Part shown: in pieces, positions 34,449-46,143 of the stretch
How positions within the stretch are numbered: the stretch's first letter is position 1
Layout: each line of letters begins with the position of its first letter
NCBI GenBank assembly: GCA_027625915.1
Contig: JANTQA010000030.1
Location: 2,108,001 to 2,172,000, forward strand
Origin: Anaeramoeba flamelloides
Taxonomy: Eukaryota; Metamonada; Anaeramoebidae
Direction: 5' to 3'
Length of the DNA: 64,000 nucleotides
The notes under the pieces: model-generated
The model's input: the letters and a program-made list of their open reading frames with translations, nothing else
What the model was told of the DNA's origin: nothing
Database searches by the model: none
Position numbers and translations under genes: made by a program

Positions 34449-36696
34449 ATTTATTATATATATTATATCCGTGAATTAATTTTCTGAATTAGTATTGAAA
34501 CGTAACAATTATCCATAAAAAATTATTTGTTTATCGACACGTTTTGAAGAAATGGAAAAAAGTGGTGATTGATTTTCAATTTTTTTTTCACAAAGTTACT
34601 TAATTGATATCTTTCAAATTTGAAAAAATTTATCTTATCATAATCTGAAAAAAATGAGATTTTAATTTTGGATTTATAATAAAGCATTAAGTATTGAAAA
34701 ATCCCCCATTAGAAGAATTTTGGATTAGCCAAAATTTTGTGTACTAATTCAGAGAGTATCTAGATTGGGCGTAATGTCCAGGTATATTCAAATTAAAGTA
34801 TTTTAAACTATTTTTAGTTTTTACAATAAATTTATTTTTATCAATAAAAATGAAGAGCATTGAAACAGAAATCTATTGGGGGGGGTACAAAACGAATTTA
34901 AAATTTTTAGCTTTTTTTGCAAAATTGTTAATTTTTCCAAAAGGTATAAAACTTTTCTATTGTGTAAATGAGTCAGAATTTACTTGTTAAAAAATATAAT
35001 GTGCTTCATAGCAGAAAATTCAATTTAATAAACAAATAAAAATGAGGGGTTGTTATTTTTTTTTGATTTTGTAAATTATTTTTAATTTTAAAATTTCTAT
35101 TTCATCCAAGTCATTTTTTTTAAAGTACCAAATTGTATTTTACTCAACAAGAAAACACCAATTCTTAAACACGTACTCTCACCCACCCGTTAAAGATAAA
35201 AGGTATCATCATTTTTGGAAAAATTTTACCTTTATTGGTATTTGAATTCAAAATGGGAAACATTTTTCACTCCCATTTCCAGATTTTTCTTTAATTAAGA
35301 GAGTTTTAAAAGAAGTAGATTTATCTTTCTGGCTCTATTCGAAAAAAGAGATTGATAATGAAGGGAAAATTATTACCAATTATAATTACAATAAAAATAA
35401 TAAAAAAACATTCAAATTAAGCCAAATATTTTTACATACTATGAGTGTTTTTTGTTTCTGAATTCAGTTCTCTATGCACAGTAATAAAACTCACTTCAAA
35501 AATAAAAGAGAAAATAAATCTAAAGTGATCTAAATTACTTGTTCCCAGAGCCTAAATAACTTGGATCAAAATAAATTGAACAATATTATCATCCACCTTA
35601 CCAAAAAAACAGAATTATCAAATCATTGTGAAATTTCAAATTATTAATAATCTTGAAAGATGATTAAATTATTAACTCACCTTTGAGAATTGTGAAATTT
35701 GATGATTTGTTTCGATTCTTGAGATGATTTTTTTGGTATACTGAATGAAAATTATAGTCTTTTTATATTACTATTAGCAGTATTCTTGGAGTGTGTTTTT
35801 ATTTTGGAATGTTGAATGAAAATTTTGATCTTTTTATTTAGAAATCAACAAACCCAAAATAATTTTGCAAATCTCATTTTGGACATTGTTTTAATTAAAC
35901 CCATTGTAATTTATTCAACAAATTGTAGTTTTTCCTTGTTTTGATAACATTTAAACAAATCTCCTTTCTGAAAAAAAAATTGATCTAAATAATCAGTCTA
36001 AGAGTTTTCATTTGATAATTAGAGGATAACAAAATACAAATACATTAAATTCATAAGTTATAATGTAAATTCAAATATCTGATCCATTTTTCTCAAATAA
36101 AATTTTATCTCAAAAATAATGTTTTACTTGCTAAAGGTTAAAATAATTATTCTTTTATCAGAAGAAATTCAAATTCGATGAGAATGAAGACCAATACAAA
36201 TACCTTGAACAAATTGTCTCTCTCATTTTTACCAAATCCAAATCAATTTTTGAAAAATAATTCTGAGTCGACTTTTCAATCAAAAACAATTGAGATTTTC
36301 TTTAAATTGTAGCTTACCTTTCAACACCTCATCTTTCAAATTCAAGTTAAAGAAACATAAACTTAGTAAAATGTCTTGGAATTTATTTGATCTTCTTCAA
36401 TTATCTCAAATATCTAAGTCAAGTTTGGATTCATAAAAAATGGAAAAAAAAAATAAATTCCCAATCAAATTCTGTTTTATTTATTTCCAAAACCAATTGA
36501 GAAATTTAATTTGTTTGTTAATTTGTGAACACACACAATGAGGTTTTATTGAATTCTCAGTTAAAAGTTCAAGGTCTATTCCTTTTTAAGAAATTTTCAC
36601 AAAAAAATAATCACAAATTTTTAATTTAATTTTCAAACAAATTTTTTTTTTTTTACAACACCACAACTTTCCAACACCAATTAAGAACACATAACG
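34449..36696. other. Intergenic region upstream of the AN1 zinc-finger gene
   Basis: Apart from S1 (35233-35381) no repeat or gene is recognised. The last 60 bp before 36697 are a C/A-rich leader following a T run, unlike the usual A+T filler, and probably hold the promoter and 5' UTR of the AN1 gene. Confidence 0.4.
35233..35381 (+). mobile_element. S-family palindromic MITE, copy S1
   Basis: It begins TTGGTATTTGAATTCAAAAT and ends in a degraded inverse (GGGAAAATTATTACCAA). The interior AAAGAAGTAGATT is shared with S3, and in reverse complement with S2. Confidence 0.6.
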
Positions 36697-37500
36697 ATGA
36701 GCACAAAATTTGATCCATTCCGAACATTTAAATTCGTTCAAAACGAAGAAAAAAAAAGATTTGATCCATTCCACCACGAAGTCGAAAAGCCAAACAAAAA
36801 TGAAAACAAAACTCCATCGCAGCCAATGTTCAAGTTTTTACGAGTGCTTGATGAGAAGCCGAAAAAGACACTCAAGCAAAGATTAAAAAACGACTATACG
36901 GTTACAGATCCGTCGTCTGACTCTGAGCTCGAAGATCGAAGGATTACCAAGGAGTTGCAAGAGGGGAAGAAAGGCAAAACTTATAGCAATTTTGATTTCT
37001 TTAAAGAGAAAGACAACAATGACAATTTTGTCAAAGACGAGGTAGATTTAATGGGCATTGGCAAGCACTGCAGCTCAGAGTCTTGTAATAGACTTGACTT
37101 TTTACCTGTCAAATGCGATTACTGTAGCAAGTTCTTTTGCCCCAGTCATTCCTCGCCATTGTCTCACAAATGCGAATCCTATGTCTACACAGAAAAGAAA
37201 ATAGTTGAATGCCCAATTTGCTCAAAGGATGTACAAATCAACGAAAACGATGTCGTGGATGTCATTATGAACCGCCATATCTCAAGCGGCTGTAAAAGCC
37301 ACCTTTATCAATTAACCCAAAAAAGAGACGTTTATACATGCTCACATAAGAATTGTAAACGCAAAGAATATTTCCCTATCGTTTGCTCGAGCTGCGGAGA
37401 AAACTTTTGTTTAAATCACAGAATTTCTTCCGCTCACAAATGTACCCACAAACCCAAAAATAAGAAAAAACATACACATAAAAAAAAAGCCAAAAAATAA
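36697..37500 (+). CDS. ZFAND2: ZFAND2/AIRAP-like protein with two AN1 zinc fingers, 267 aa
   Basis: Intronless, starting at the first ATG after a T run and C/A-rich leader. Residues about 124-162 form a first AN1 finger (GKHCSSESCNRLDFLPVKC, then CDYC, FCPSH, HKC) and about 214-249 a second (CSHKNCKRKEYFPIVC, CSSC, FCLNH, HKC). Between them, near 171-199, lies a CPIC...H...C motif. This order and the GKHC...LDFLPVKC signature are those of AIRAP/ZFAND2, a family that binds the proteasome and p97 and helps clear misfolded proteins under arsenite or heat stress. The first 120 residues are an extra charged N-terminal extension not typical of human ZFAND2A/B, with a possible Ser/Asp/Glu phosphosite (SSDSELED). 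The C-terminus is Lys/His-rich. The gene is visibly richer in G+C than its surroundings. Confidence 0.93.
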   Translation: MSTKFDPFRTFKFVQNEEKKRFDPFHHEVEKPNKNENKTPSQPMFKFLRVLDEKPKKTLKQRLKNDYTVTDPSSDSELEDRRITKELQEGKKGKTYSNFDFFKEKDNNDNFVKDEVDLMGIGKHCSSESCNRLDFLPVKCDYCSKFFCPSHSSPLSHKCESYVYTEKKIVECPICSKDVQINENDVVDVIMNRHISSGCKSHLYQLTQKRDVYTCSHKNCKRKEYFPIVCSSCGENFCLNHRISSAHKCTHKPKNKKKHTHKKKAKK

Positions 37501-37759
37501 TTTTCTTTTCATTTTATTTCTTTGTTATGACACCAAGATAATAAACAATTGTATATTTTAATTTTTAGTTTTTATTTTTGATAAATTTTTTATTTTTTTT
37601 GATTTTGATTTGTTTTGAGTTTTTGTAGTCAGTAATTTTGAAGATCTCTTTGAAATTTCAAGTATAAAAAAGATAACCATAATAATCCTTTTTAGAGAAG
37701 CTCTTCCACTTGTTAGAATCTATCCAACATTCTAGCTAAGATAAAAAATACCAAAAAAA

Positions 37760-38290
37760 AAACGTTGAGAGTTTCAAAAAGTGCCTAGAGTGCCGTAGGG
37801 TGCCTAGGTTTTTTTTTAATTTCTAAAATAAACCGAAAATTGATGAAAGTTTCTTTTTATTTCTAAAATTAAAAAAAAAACCTAACGGTGGTTTTCTTTG
37901 GATTTTCTGTTTTATTTGTGAAGTTTTCTAGCTTTTTTAGAGGTTTTCTATTTTATTTGTTAAATCTATTGATTTCCCTTAGGTTTTTTTGAGTTTTCTT
38001 TTTATTTAGAAAACCTCAAAAAAACCGAGAACACTTCACAAATAAAGAGAAAACTCAAGAAAACCTAAAAGAGGATTTTCAGAATTTAAACAAATTGAGA
38101 AAAATCAAAAATTTTGATCAATTCTTTTAAATTCTGGAAAACCAAACGGAATTTTTTTTTTGAATGATCAGAATGAAAATAAAATTAAATAAATTTTCTT
38201 CTTATTTTAAAAAAGTAAAAAAAAAACAAACAATAGTTTTTTTAAGGTATTCTGTTACATTTTTAAAATCAAGTAAAAATAACAGAATTT
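37760..38290. repeat. P-family palindromic repeat array, copy P6
   Basis: It opens with AGTGCCTAGAGTGCCGTAGG and GTGCCTAGG and holds AAATAAACCGAAAATTGATG with its inverse, CCTAACGG, and the TTTTCAGAATTTAAACAAATT palindrome. Mutually inverse GAAAACCTC / GAGGTTTTC blocks lie between. It starts about 260 bp after the AN1 gene stop. Confidence 0.78.
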
Positions 38291-39476
38291 CGGAATAAAT
38301 TTTGTTGAACCACCTCTCTTTATTAATATTTAAATAGAATAATCTTTTTTATCAAAATTAAGCCCAACTCCAAAAATTGTAAATACACTAAAAATCGAAA
38401 TTAGTTCTAGACAATCTCATTTTTTTTTCTATTTTGTAAAAATATTTACTTCGTTAGATTTAAGGAATATTTATATTTAATCGTGGACCATTATTAATAT
38501 TTTGTCTAACAACTTATTTATTCACTAAAGAAAAAATTAAAAATTTTCTTTTTATTTATAATAAAATTTTTTCAATGTGTACAAATATTGTTACTAATCA
38601 AATTTGAAATATGACCTCAAAAAGGTTTGAAAATCTAAATTTTATTATGTATTATTAGGTTTATTTTTATTTTCAAATTGTCAGGCTGTTTACTTCATGT
38701 GGTATAACATTTTGAAAATAATATGGAAAAAATAGTAATAGATAGAAAAAAAAACAATTTTGGTTTGAGTAATGATATTCTAATTCATCTAATAATCTAA
38801 AATAAATGATAATGTTATTATAATATACCCATGTAAATTATCTTACAACTTATTTATTTTTTAAAGACTAATTATATTATTTATGAAAATGTAAATTCTA
38901 CTCAAAAAATAATTTGAATACCCAATTTTTGAAATAAAGAGTTTTTTTTAGGATTTTTTTTTTTTTAATAAATCATATAAATTTTCCAGAATTACCCAAT
39001 AATTATATTAATACAGTTTTTTAATTAATATACACTTTATAAGTCGACAACAATTTGTTAAGATAAATAACAATAATAATATCTTTCAGATAATTTTTTT
39101 AAAAAATATTAAAACAAAAAAAAATATCCAGAACTAAATTCAAACAATTATTAATTTTATTCTGGGTTGATTTGCTAATTTATACAGACCTTTTTATCAA
39201 TCCAAATAACAATTAAGCTTAAATTATCATTTGTTAACCAATTTTTGTAACAAATTTTGGATGAAAATAAAAGACTTTGGATACTATCAATTTGGAAAAT
39301 TTTTTTCTTTGTTGTAAAATTGAAATACAGAAATTTTTTTAAAAAAAGTGGAGATTCGAAATTTACAATCAATTATTATCTTTTAAAAAATTCAAAAAAT
39401 AACATCATGTTTCAGATAAATACAAAAATCATTTGGAAACGATTAATAGTTATTTTTGGGATTTTGATTACAACCG

Positions 39477-39908
39477 TTCCAAGTCTACCATAAAATGATA
39501 AATAAAACACAATTGATTTTTCTATTCTGATTTTCTATTTTCAAAAAAATTGGAAATAAGAGTTATTATTCAAAAAAAAATTTCAATAAATGAGCTATTA
39601 TTCAAATTTTGAAACATCAAAAAAAAAATTCAAGATCACATGAAACTTAAAAAATATTGGTCCTAAAGAGCCCCCAAAAAATATCAATATTGACTGATCT
39701 TTATAAATTTACCTTTTTTGAACAATATTTTTAGGTGCTTCATGAATCTTCAGAAAATCTTTTTTTGATGTTTCAAAATTTGAATAATAGCACATTTATT
39801 GAAATTTTTTTTTGAATAATAACTCTTATTTCCAATTTTTTTGAAAATAGAAAATCAGAATAGGAAACTCAAATCTGTTTTATTTATCATTTTATGGTAG
39901 ACTTGGAA
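39477..39908. mobile_element. F fold-back element (432 bp, arms of about 150 bp)
   Basis: TTCCAAGTCTACCATAAAAT at the left is mirrored by ATTTTATGGTAGACTTGGAA at the right. The match extends inward through GAAAATnAGAATAG, GGAAATAAGAGTTATTATTC and TTTTGAAACATCAAAAAAA. The central part of about 140 bp is unpaired. No ORF is seen. Confidence 0.88.
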
Positions 39909-40081
39909 AGACTGTAAATATTCTGAACATATTAATTATTGGCACATTAGCAAACTTCCAAACCAAAAAATAATAAAAAAAAAACACAATAATTAAAATT
40001 AATTGTGAATATTACCAAAAAAAAATCTAATTTTTTATCTAAATTTTTAAAATCGATATTTTTTTACCAATTTAAAAGATA

Positions 40082-40273
40082 CAGTCAGTTCCAATTTTAA
40101 TGCACAACTTTCAACCAAAGTTTAGGTACAAAAAAATCTCAAATTAAAGTATATTTTTTGGAATTTTTTTTACACAATTTATTTTTCTAGAATTTCAATT
40201 AGGTTTAATAATTTGAATTTTTTTTTATGCGTTAAATTCCGTAGAAGTTTGCATCGTAAAAGTGGATCTGACT
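40082..40273. mobile_element. M-family MITE, copy M4 (about 192 bp, diverged)
   Basis: It starts CAGTCAGTTCCAATTTTAAT after a TA and ends in AAAGTGGATCTGACT, near another TA. ACAAAAAAATCTCAAATTAA is shared with M1. Confidence 0.8.
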
Positions 40274-40982
40274 ATAGAAAATAGTAGTAATTTGTAATCC
40301 TTTATATCTGTTTTTTTTTATTTTATACTTTATATTGATTATATATCTTTGGAAGAACTTGAAATACACAGTGAAAGTCAGATTTCAGAATTGAAAAAAG
40401 AAAAAAGATCTTCAAATTGATAAATTTTTATTAATAACAGACCCTATGAGAAGTGGTATTTTATTTTGAAAATCAAGTAAGTTTCCATAAAAAGACCTAT
40501 TTTCAACAAAAAGGCATTTATTAATCGGGAAAAGGTATTTACTGTTGAGAGGAAAATGTATGACACGGAAAAATGGTTGAGCACCATTTTTAATTGGAAA
40601 CATTAGTAAAATTGAAAATCAGACCCTATTGATAACTAGGTTAATTTTATATAAATTCAGGTTTAAATGTATTACAAGTTCATTAATTTGTTAGTGTGTG
40701 TAGAATAATCATTTGAATGGTTGGTAACTAAAATAGATCATGCTATTTTAACAAAAATCCAAGTTTTAGTAAAGTTTACTAATAATTCTGAAAATGATAA
40801 TTGTTAAACTTGCTTTCGATTATAAGAGATAAGGTTTTGAAAAAAGTAGAATTACACTAATTATAATTCTAATAAGTAGATTATTGTTATTTTCTTTAGT
40901 TATTTCACAAATAAAAGAAATTTAAAATCATTTTCAGTAAGGTTCCCAATTAAAAGTGCTTTCCAACTATTTTCAACTCAAC

Positions 40983-41158
40983 AGTTACTTGTGTTTGAAT
41001 TCGAAATGGGAAAAAATTTTCGCTGAAGTGTCAATTTCCCTTTTCATAGAGAGAAATCGAAAATTACTACACACTTCTTTGAAAACTCTTTTTATTAAAG
41101 ACAAAAAGGAAAACGGAGTGAAAATTTTGTCCCATTTAGAATTCAAATACCAGTATTA
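40983..41158 (-). mobile_element. S-family palindromic MITE, copy S2 (about 175 bp)
   Basis: The ends GTGTTTGAATTCGAAATGGG and CCCATTTAGAATTCAAATAC pair, continuing with AAAATTTTCGC / GTGAAAATTTT. The interior has ACACACTTCTTTGAAAACTC, the inverse of the S3 interior. Confidence 0.78.
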
Positions 41159-41819
41159 GTTGAAAAAATCAGTTTTTGTACAAAATGTATTCTATCCACA
41201 AAATTATCACACATAGAGATAAAACTCTTCGGTGTCTGGTTTTCAAACACACTACTTCTTTGAAAAATTGTCTACACTTGAAATCCGACATTTTTGAAGG
41301 GATGACAAATATTTTTGGGTTGGTCAAGTGATCAGAGGAACTTTTTTTGTTTAAACGTAAAATTCTTGCTAAAGGTTGAAATTAAATACGATTTTGTATT
41401 GGGGTAATTTGAATAAAGAGTCTGAAAAAAGGTGTTAACAGTAGGTTTTGCAAAATTAATTTTGATCCAAAATGATTTTGTACAAAATCATGATCTCTAA
41501 GTACTATACTAACTCCTTAATCTTCAAGAAAGTGAAAAGTTGTGCATTTGTTATTAAAAACAAAATCAAAAAAAAGAACACTATCATTTCATTACTTTTT
41601 TTCTTTTACGAATTACCTTTATGTTTATCTCTTGTTTAAAAATTTAAATTTAATCCAAACCAATTTTGTTTTGATGAAAGTGGTAAAGCCTAATAATCAA
41701 AAACAAAAAAAATTTTGTAAAATTTAAAATCCAGAAAAACCAAAATTAAAAAAAAACAAAAAAAAACTAACTATTTAAAAATTTGATCACAAGAATAGTT
41801 TTATTTATTTTATGTTTTT

Positions 41820-41884
41820 TTTTATGGGTGTGTTGTGTTCATTCTTCTTTCTTTCTTTCTTTTTTTTTTTTTTTTTTTTTTTTC
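41820..41884. repeat. CTTT and poly-T simple repeat
   Basis: A TTCTTTCTTTCTTTC run followed by a long T tract, in gene-free sequence. Confidence 0.85.
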
Positions 41885-41899
41885 TTCAAAAAGAAAATT

Positions 41900-42040
41900 T
41901 AGCAGCAGTTAAGGCTTTCATCCAGAAAACTTTCTATATCAAATACATTTGCTTTTAGGATCCAGAACATAAAATTTTAAAAAATTAATTATTTTTTAGT
42001 TTGTTTTGCTGAAAGACTTTGATAAGAAAGCCATGCAGCA
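41900..42040. repeat. Imperfect inverted repeat
   Basis: GCAGCAGTTAAGGCTTTCAT near 41901 is partly mirrored by GAAAGACTTTGATAAGAAAG and CCATGCAGC near 42011-42039, giving arms of about 30 bp with mismatches. It may be a remnant fold-back element. Confidence 0.45.
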
Positions 42041-42408
42041 AAAAAACAAAAAAAAATTAAAAAAGAAAAGAAATTTATTTTGCTCTTTTTTTGAGTCTTC
42101 TTCTTCTTCTTTTAAGTCTTCTCATTCTTTTTTTTTTCCACTTTGCTCTCATATTTAGGCTTTTTTTTTATTAAGATGTTTAAAAAACAAAAAGAAAATT
42201 TACTATTTTAAAAATCTTTAAAAAATGATAATTCTTTCTCCAAATTCGCTACAAAAAATCTCATGACTTTTATCAATCGTTTAGCCTTTTCAAACTTTCT
42301 AACAATTTAGAAATCCATTCAAATAATTTCCTACACTTTGAAAAAAGGAAGTGCATTGTAAAAAGTGCAAACTAAATAAAAGTCTTGAGATTTTTTTTTG
42401 TGTTTAAT

Positions 42409-42576
42409 ATCGGTATTGAATTATAAATGGGATAATATTTTTAATTGATTTTCTATATTCTTCTTTAGCAAACAGAGAGTTCTCAAAGAAGTAGATTGGA
42501 ATTTAAAACCTTTATTTGAAAAAGGAAATTTAAAATGAATTGAAAATTAACCCTATTTGTAATTTAAATACCAGTA
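42409..42576 (+). mobile_element. S-family palindromic MITE, copy S3
   Basis: The left end CGGTATTGAATTATAAATGG and the right end TTTGTAATTTAAATACCAG are inverted. The interior GAGAGTTCTCAAAGAAGTAG matches S1 in sense and S2 in reverse. Confidence 0.7.
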
Positions 42577-43118
42577 ATCTTATCAAAATTTTGTCATTAG
42601 TAGCTTAGTACTGATGTACGTCTTGGTGAAATTTGTAAAGTTTTTGGATTCATATTACTCTCCAAAATTATTAATGTAAATTATTTGATTAATTATTAAA
42701 TTGTTACTTTTTGAAGGAATTTCAATACTCTTAATTATTCTTTTTGGGTTAGTTTATTAAAGTATCATGCTATAATTAAATATTTTTTTATCAAGGTCTC
42801 ATAAATAAAAAAACTAGATTCTTCACTTGTGTTAAAATAATCTATGTTTTAGTTTCTAAAAAAAGGACATTTGAATTAATAATTTAATTATAGAATTCTT
42901 TTTAATCAACCCACATCGCGTGAAGAATTATTTTACAAAAACCCCGCCAATAATTGTGTCATAAAGAACTAGTAACTCATATTTATATTTTTTTCCCAAA
43001 TGTAATAGAGTAATTATTAAGACAAGGATACAATTATACTTGATAATCAAACTTCGTTTATCAACTTTAGAGAGATGAGTTATCATTTTTAAAAGAGTTC
43101 ATTTTTCTAGACAGTTAT

Positions 43119-43586
43119 TAAAATAATGCGTACCCAAAAACTATAATCCGTGTTTCAAAATATTATCCGTGCTTTTTTTTTCTTCTTGTACCAAGGCAAC
43201 ATCCAGCCTACTGCCAAATAGTATACATAAGTTCAAATCAATTTTCAAAGTAAATTCCTGGATATTTTCAGTATAATTTAAATTACTAGTGCAATTAGTT
43301 GAATATTTTTCATAATATTCTCAATTTTTTTGAATTTTTTTGTTTTTTTGGTGCGATTAAAATTTTCTTAAAAATTTACTCTATTTTATGAGATAAATTT
43401 TGTAATTTGATCCTTCCTTTTTAGAATTGCTTTTTAAATAATAGAACTTTCAGAAACTAATACCATATTTTTTTTTAGGGCTTATTATCAGTTTCTTTGA
43501 TTGGTTATTGTATAGGTCTTCTATAACAAAAAAACACACTTTCTATTTTGAAACACGCAATAACTTTTTTTGCACGCTTTATTTTT
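43119..43586 (+). mobile_element. E-family element, copy E1 (about 468 bp)
   Basis: The inverted ends, about 43 bp with mismatches, run from AAAATAATGCGTACCC through CGTGTTTCAAAATA to TATTTTGAAACACGCAATAA and GCACGCTTTATTTT. The block is absent at the corresponding place in D1. No ORF is seen. Confidence 0.78.
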
Positions 43587-44160
43587 ACTATAGTATTAAA
43601 ATTTCAATTAAAAGCTTTTATCATATCTTGTTTTAATTTTTGGATCAAAATAAGAAAATGAAAAATTTACAAAAAAATTATATTTTGTAGAAATCTCACA
43701 TTGAGTGATTTTTGGAAGTCTGTATGAACAAAAATAACCTTGAACCTTTCATCTTAATTAAAAAATACATATAAAAATAAATCAAATATTGAATCCTTGA
43801 AGATCTACAAAAAAATCGATCTTTTATTTATTTTATTCACAAATATTTCATAATTTCTAGAAATTTCAAAGATTATGCAATATTTTCTTTTCCAATACCC
43901 ATGAGTACAAACAAGGAACTAATAGTATTAAAATCAGTTCTTTTAATAATATCTGGTATTTTTTTATTATTAGAATTATTTCTTAGAATTCTTTTAATTT
44001 GTTTGAAAATCTTTAAAAAATAGTAAAATAATTGTAAATTCTCTTAATAAATTTATTCCCTGGGTTGCTAATACCCAACAGAATGAATTAAGATTGGGTT
44101 TATTAATTATTGATTATAAATAATCAAATTAAAAAATATTTCTTTAGATTTGTAATAATT

Positions 44161-44632
44161 AAAATAAGTAGTACACAACAATATAATCCAGGTTTCAAAA
44201 TATAATCAATGTATTTTTTTCTTCTTACTCCAATGCAACATTCAATTTACTACCCAATAGTATATACATGCTATAACGGGGTTTGAAGGTAAAATCATTG
44301 ATATTTTAGTTAATTTTAATTAGGGGATGCAATTTGTTGAAAATTTTCGTTATTTTTCCAATTTTTTTGAATTTTTATGTTTTTTGAATGATAAAAATTT
44401 TCTCGAAAATTAACTTTATATTTTATGGGATAAATTTTCAAATTTGATCCTTTATTTTTCGAATTTCTTTTTAAATAATAGAACTTGAATTAATCAATGC
44501 AATATTTAATTCGTGTTTATTGTTGGTTTCTTTGATTGGTTGATATATAGTGCTTCTATAACAACAACAAAAAAAAAAAAAAACACTTTTTATTTTGAAA
44601 CATGGATTTATCTTTTTGACACACTATATTTT
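44161..44632 (+). mobile_element. E-family element, copy E2 (about 472 bp)
   Basis: It opens AAAATAAGTAGTACACAACA, then GGTTTCAAAATATAATCAAT, and closes TATTTTGAAACATGGATTTA, then TTTTGACACACTATATTTT. The interior follows E1 (TTTCTTTGATTGGTTGATAT and others). The block is absent from D1 near 29995. Confidence 0.78.
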
Positions 44633-45549
44633 GGCAACTTTTACTTGAATTTTACATGTTTTAAAGAAATATGTTATAATAAATTTTAATTTGATAGTGT
44701 TGTTTTTTTCTGAGATTTTTTTTAATTCAATATTAAGAAAAAAAAATGATTTGAACGTTTCTTTGAATCAAAAAATTCTATTTTTTTCAAGTTTAAATAA
44801 TTATTGTTCATGTTTTGAAATTAAGTGGATTATTTAAATTGTTTTTTTCTAGAACTTAGTGGTTTAATTTTTTTTTTTTTTTTTTTGGTATATTTTAGTA
44901 CACTTCATTTACAGGCAATAAGATTGCTTCCATTCTTTCAAAGAAAATATTTTTTTTGAAATAATTCAGAAATATGTTGGATTTTGAACTTTTCAAAAAT
45001 GAGAAAAATGGTCAAAATTTTTAAAAACAATAATTCATTTCAAAAAATAACATTAAAATTACGTAATATTTTGTAGTAATCAGATTTTTACTTTGTTTTT
45101 CAATTCCAACATATGTAATTTTTTTTTGAATTTGTTATTAAATTTACTTGAAGATTCTTCTTAGTTAAATAATTCCTTAAATAAATAATATCTAGTTTTT
45201 TTTTTTTTAAATAAAAGTCAAATAAATTGTACCCTTTATACTTAAAATATAAAAAAAAAAAATTTAAGTAAATTTAAATAATTAAAAATCAGTGTTTTGA
45301 TTAGCTAATAAATTACTCCACTTCAGAAAAAAAAGAATATGAAAATATTAATTGAAAATCTAAAATTTAAAAAAATTATAAATCAAAACAGTGGGTTAGT
45401 ACATTTCCCCAATATTAAGTGTCAAAGTTTCTGTGAAAAGAAATATTATATAATTTCATCAACCAAACCAGTGTATCAATTTTTTTATAAAAAGTCGATT
45501 GGATATACCTTCACTAAAATGTATTTACTTAAGCTAACTCCAAGATAGT

Positions 45550-46143
45550 TAAGTAAATTTATTTTAAAATATATTTATTAAAACATAATTTCAAAAATTA
45601 TTAAAATATGCAAAAGTATAAACTATTTATTTATTGATTCTTTGCAATACTTAAATATATTTCTTAATATTATTTTTACATAAATAAAAGATAGTAAATT
45701 TATGTTCGCAATTTTATATAATATTTTTTAGGGGTAAAAATTAGGATTAATTATTTCCATTTTGGTTGAAAAAATCAAACTCCTGGCTTTTATAATCTCA
45801 AAAAAAAAAAAAAATAAATAAATAAAAATAAAAAAAATTGAATTGAGAACATATAAATGTATTTGTTTAGTTTAAAAAAATAATTTTTACCCTTTCCGTA
45901 TTTCTATTCTTTTATTGAAATTGGTCGTACCTTGTTTTCATAAAAAAAATACCTTTTTTTTTTTTTTTCATTTTTTGGAAATATTGTAATAAACATCTTT
46001 AAATAAATATCTTAGTCGTTTATTTTACTAGTATTAATATTAAACTTAATTCGGTATCATCAATTAAATATTAAGCCAATTAAAAATAATAATTTTTTAT
46101 TATAAGTAAAAAAAATAAAATGCCCCACTTTTTTGGAAATACA
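45550..46143 (+). mobile_element. K-family element, copy K3 (left end unclear)
   Basis: It ends CCCCACTTTTTTGGAAATAC and contains TTTTATTGAAATTGGTCGTA and AGTATTAATATTAAACTTAA as in K1. The left part (AAATTTATTTTAAAATATAT) resembles the K2 end, but the terminal repeat itself is not recognisable. Confidence 0.6.

Larger units (their letters stand above)
43020..45170 (+). repeat. Segment D2, diverged duplicate of D1 with two E insertions
   Basis: It matches 29370-30520 in order but is about 1 kb longer. The extra length is accounted for by blocks E1 (43119-43586) and E2 (44161-44632). Confidence 0.75.

Noticed and set aside
40579-40966. Second H element
   Set aside because: Only the inner arm words are recognisable and the outer tips are missing, so it is mentioned under H but not called.
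41900-42010. Short coding-like minus-strand stretch ending FLDESLNCC
   Set aside because: Only 23 codons, and it forms one arm of an imperfect inverted repeat, so structure explains it better.
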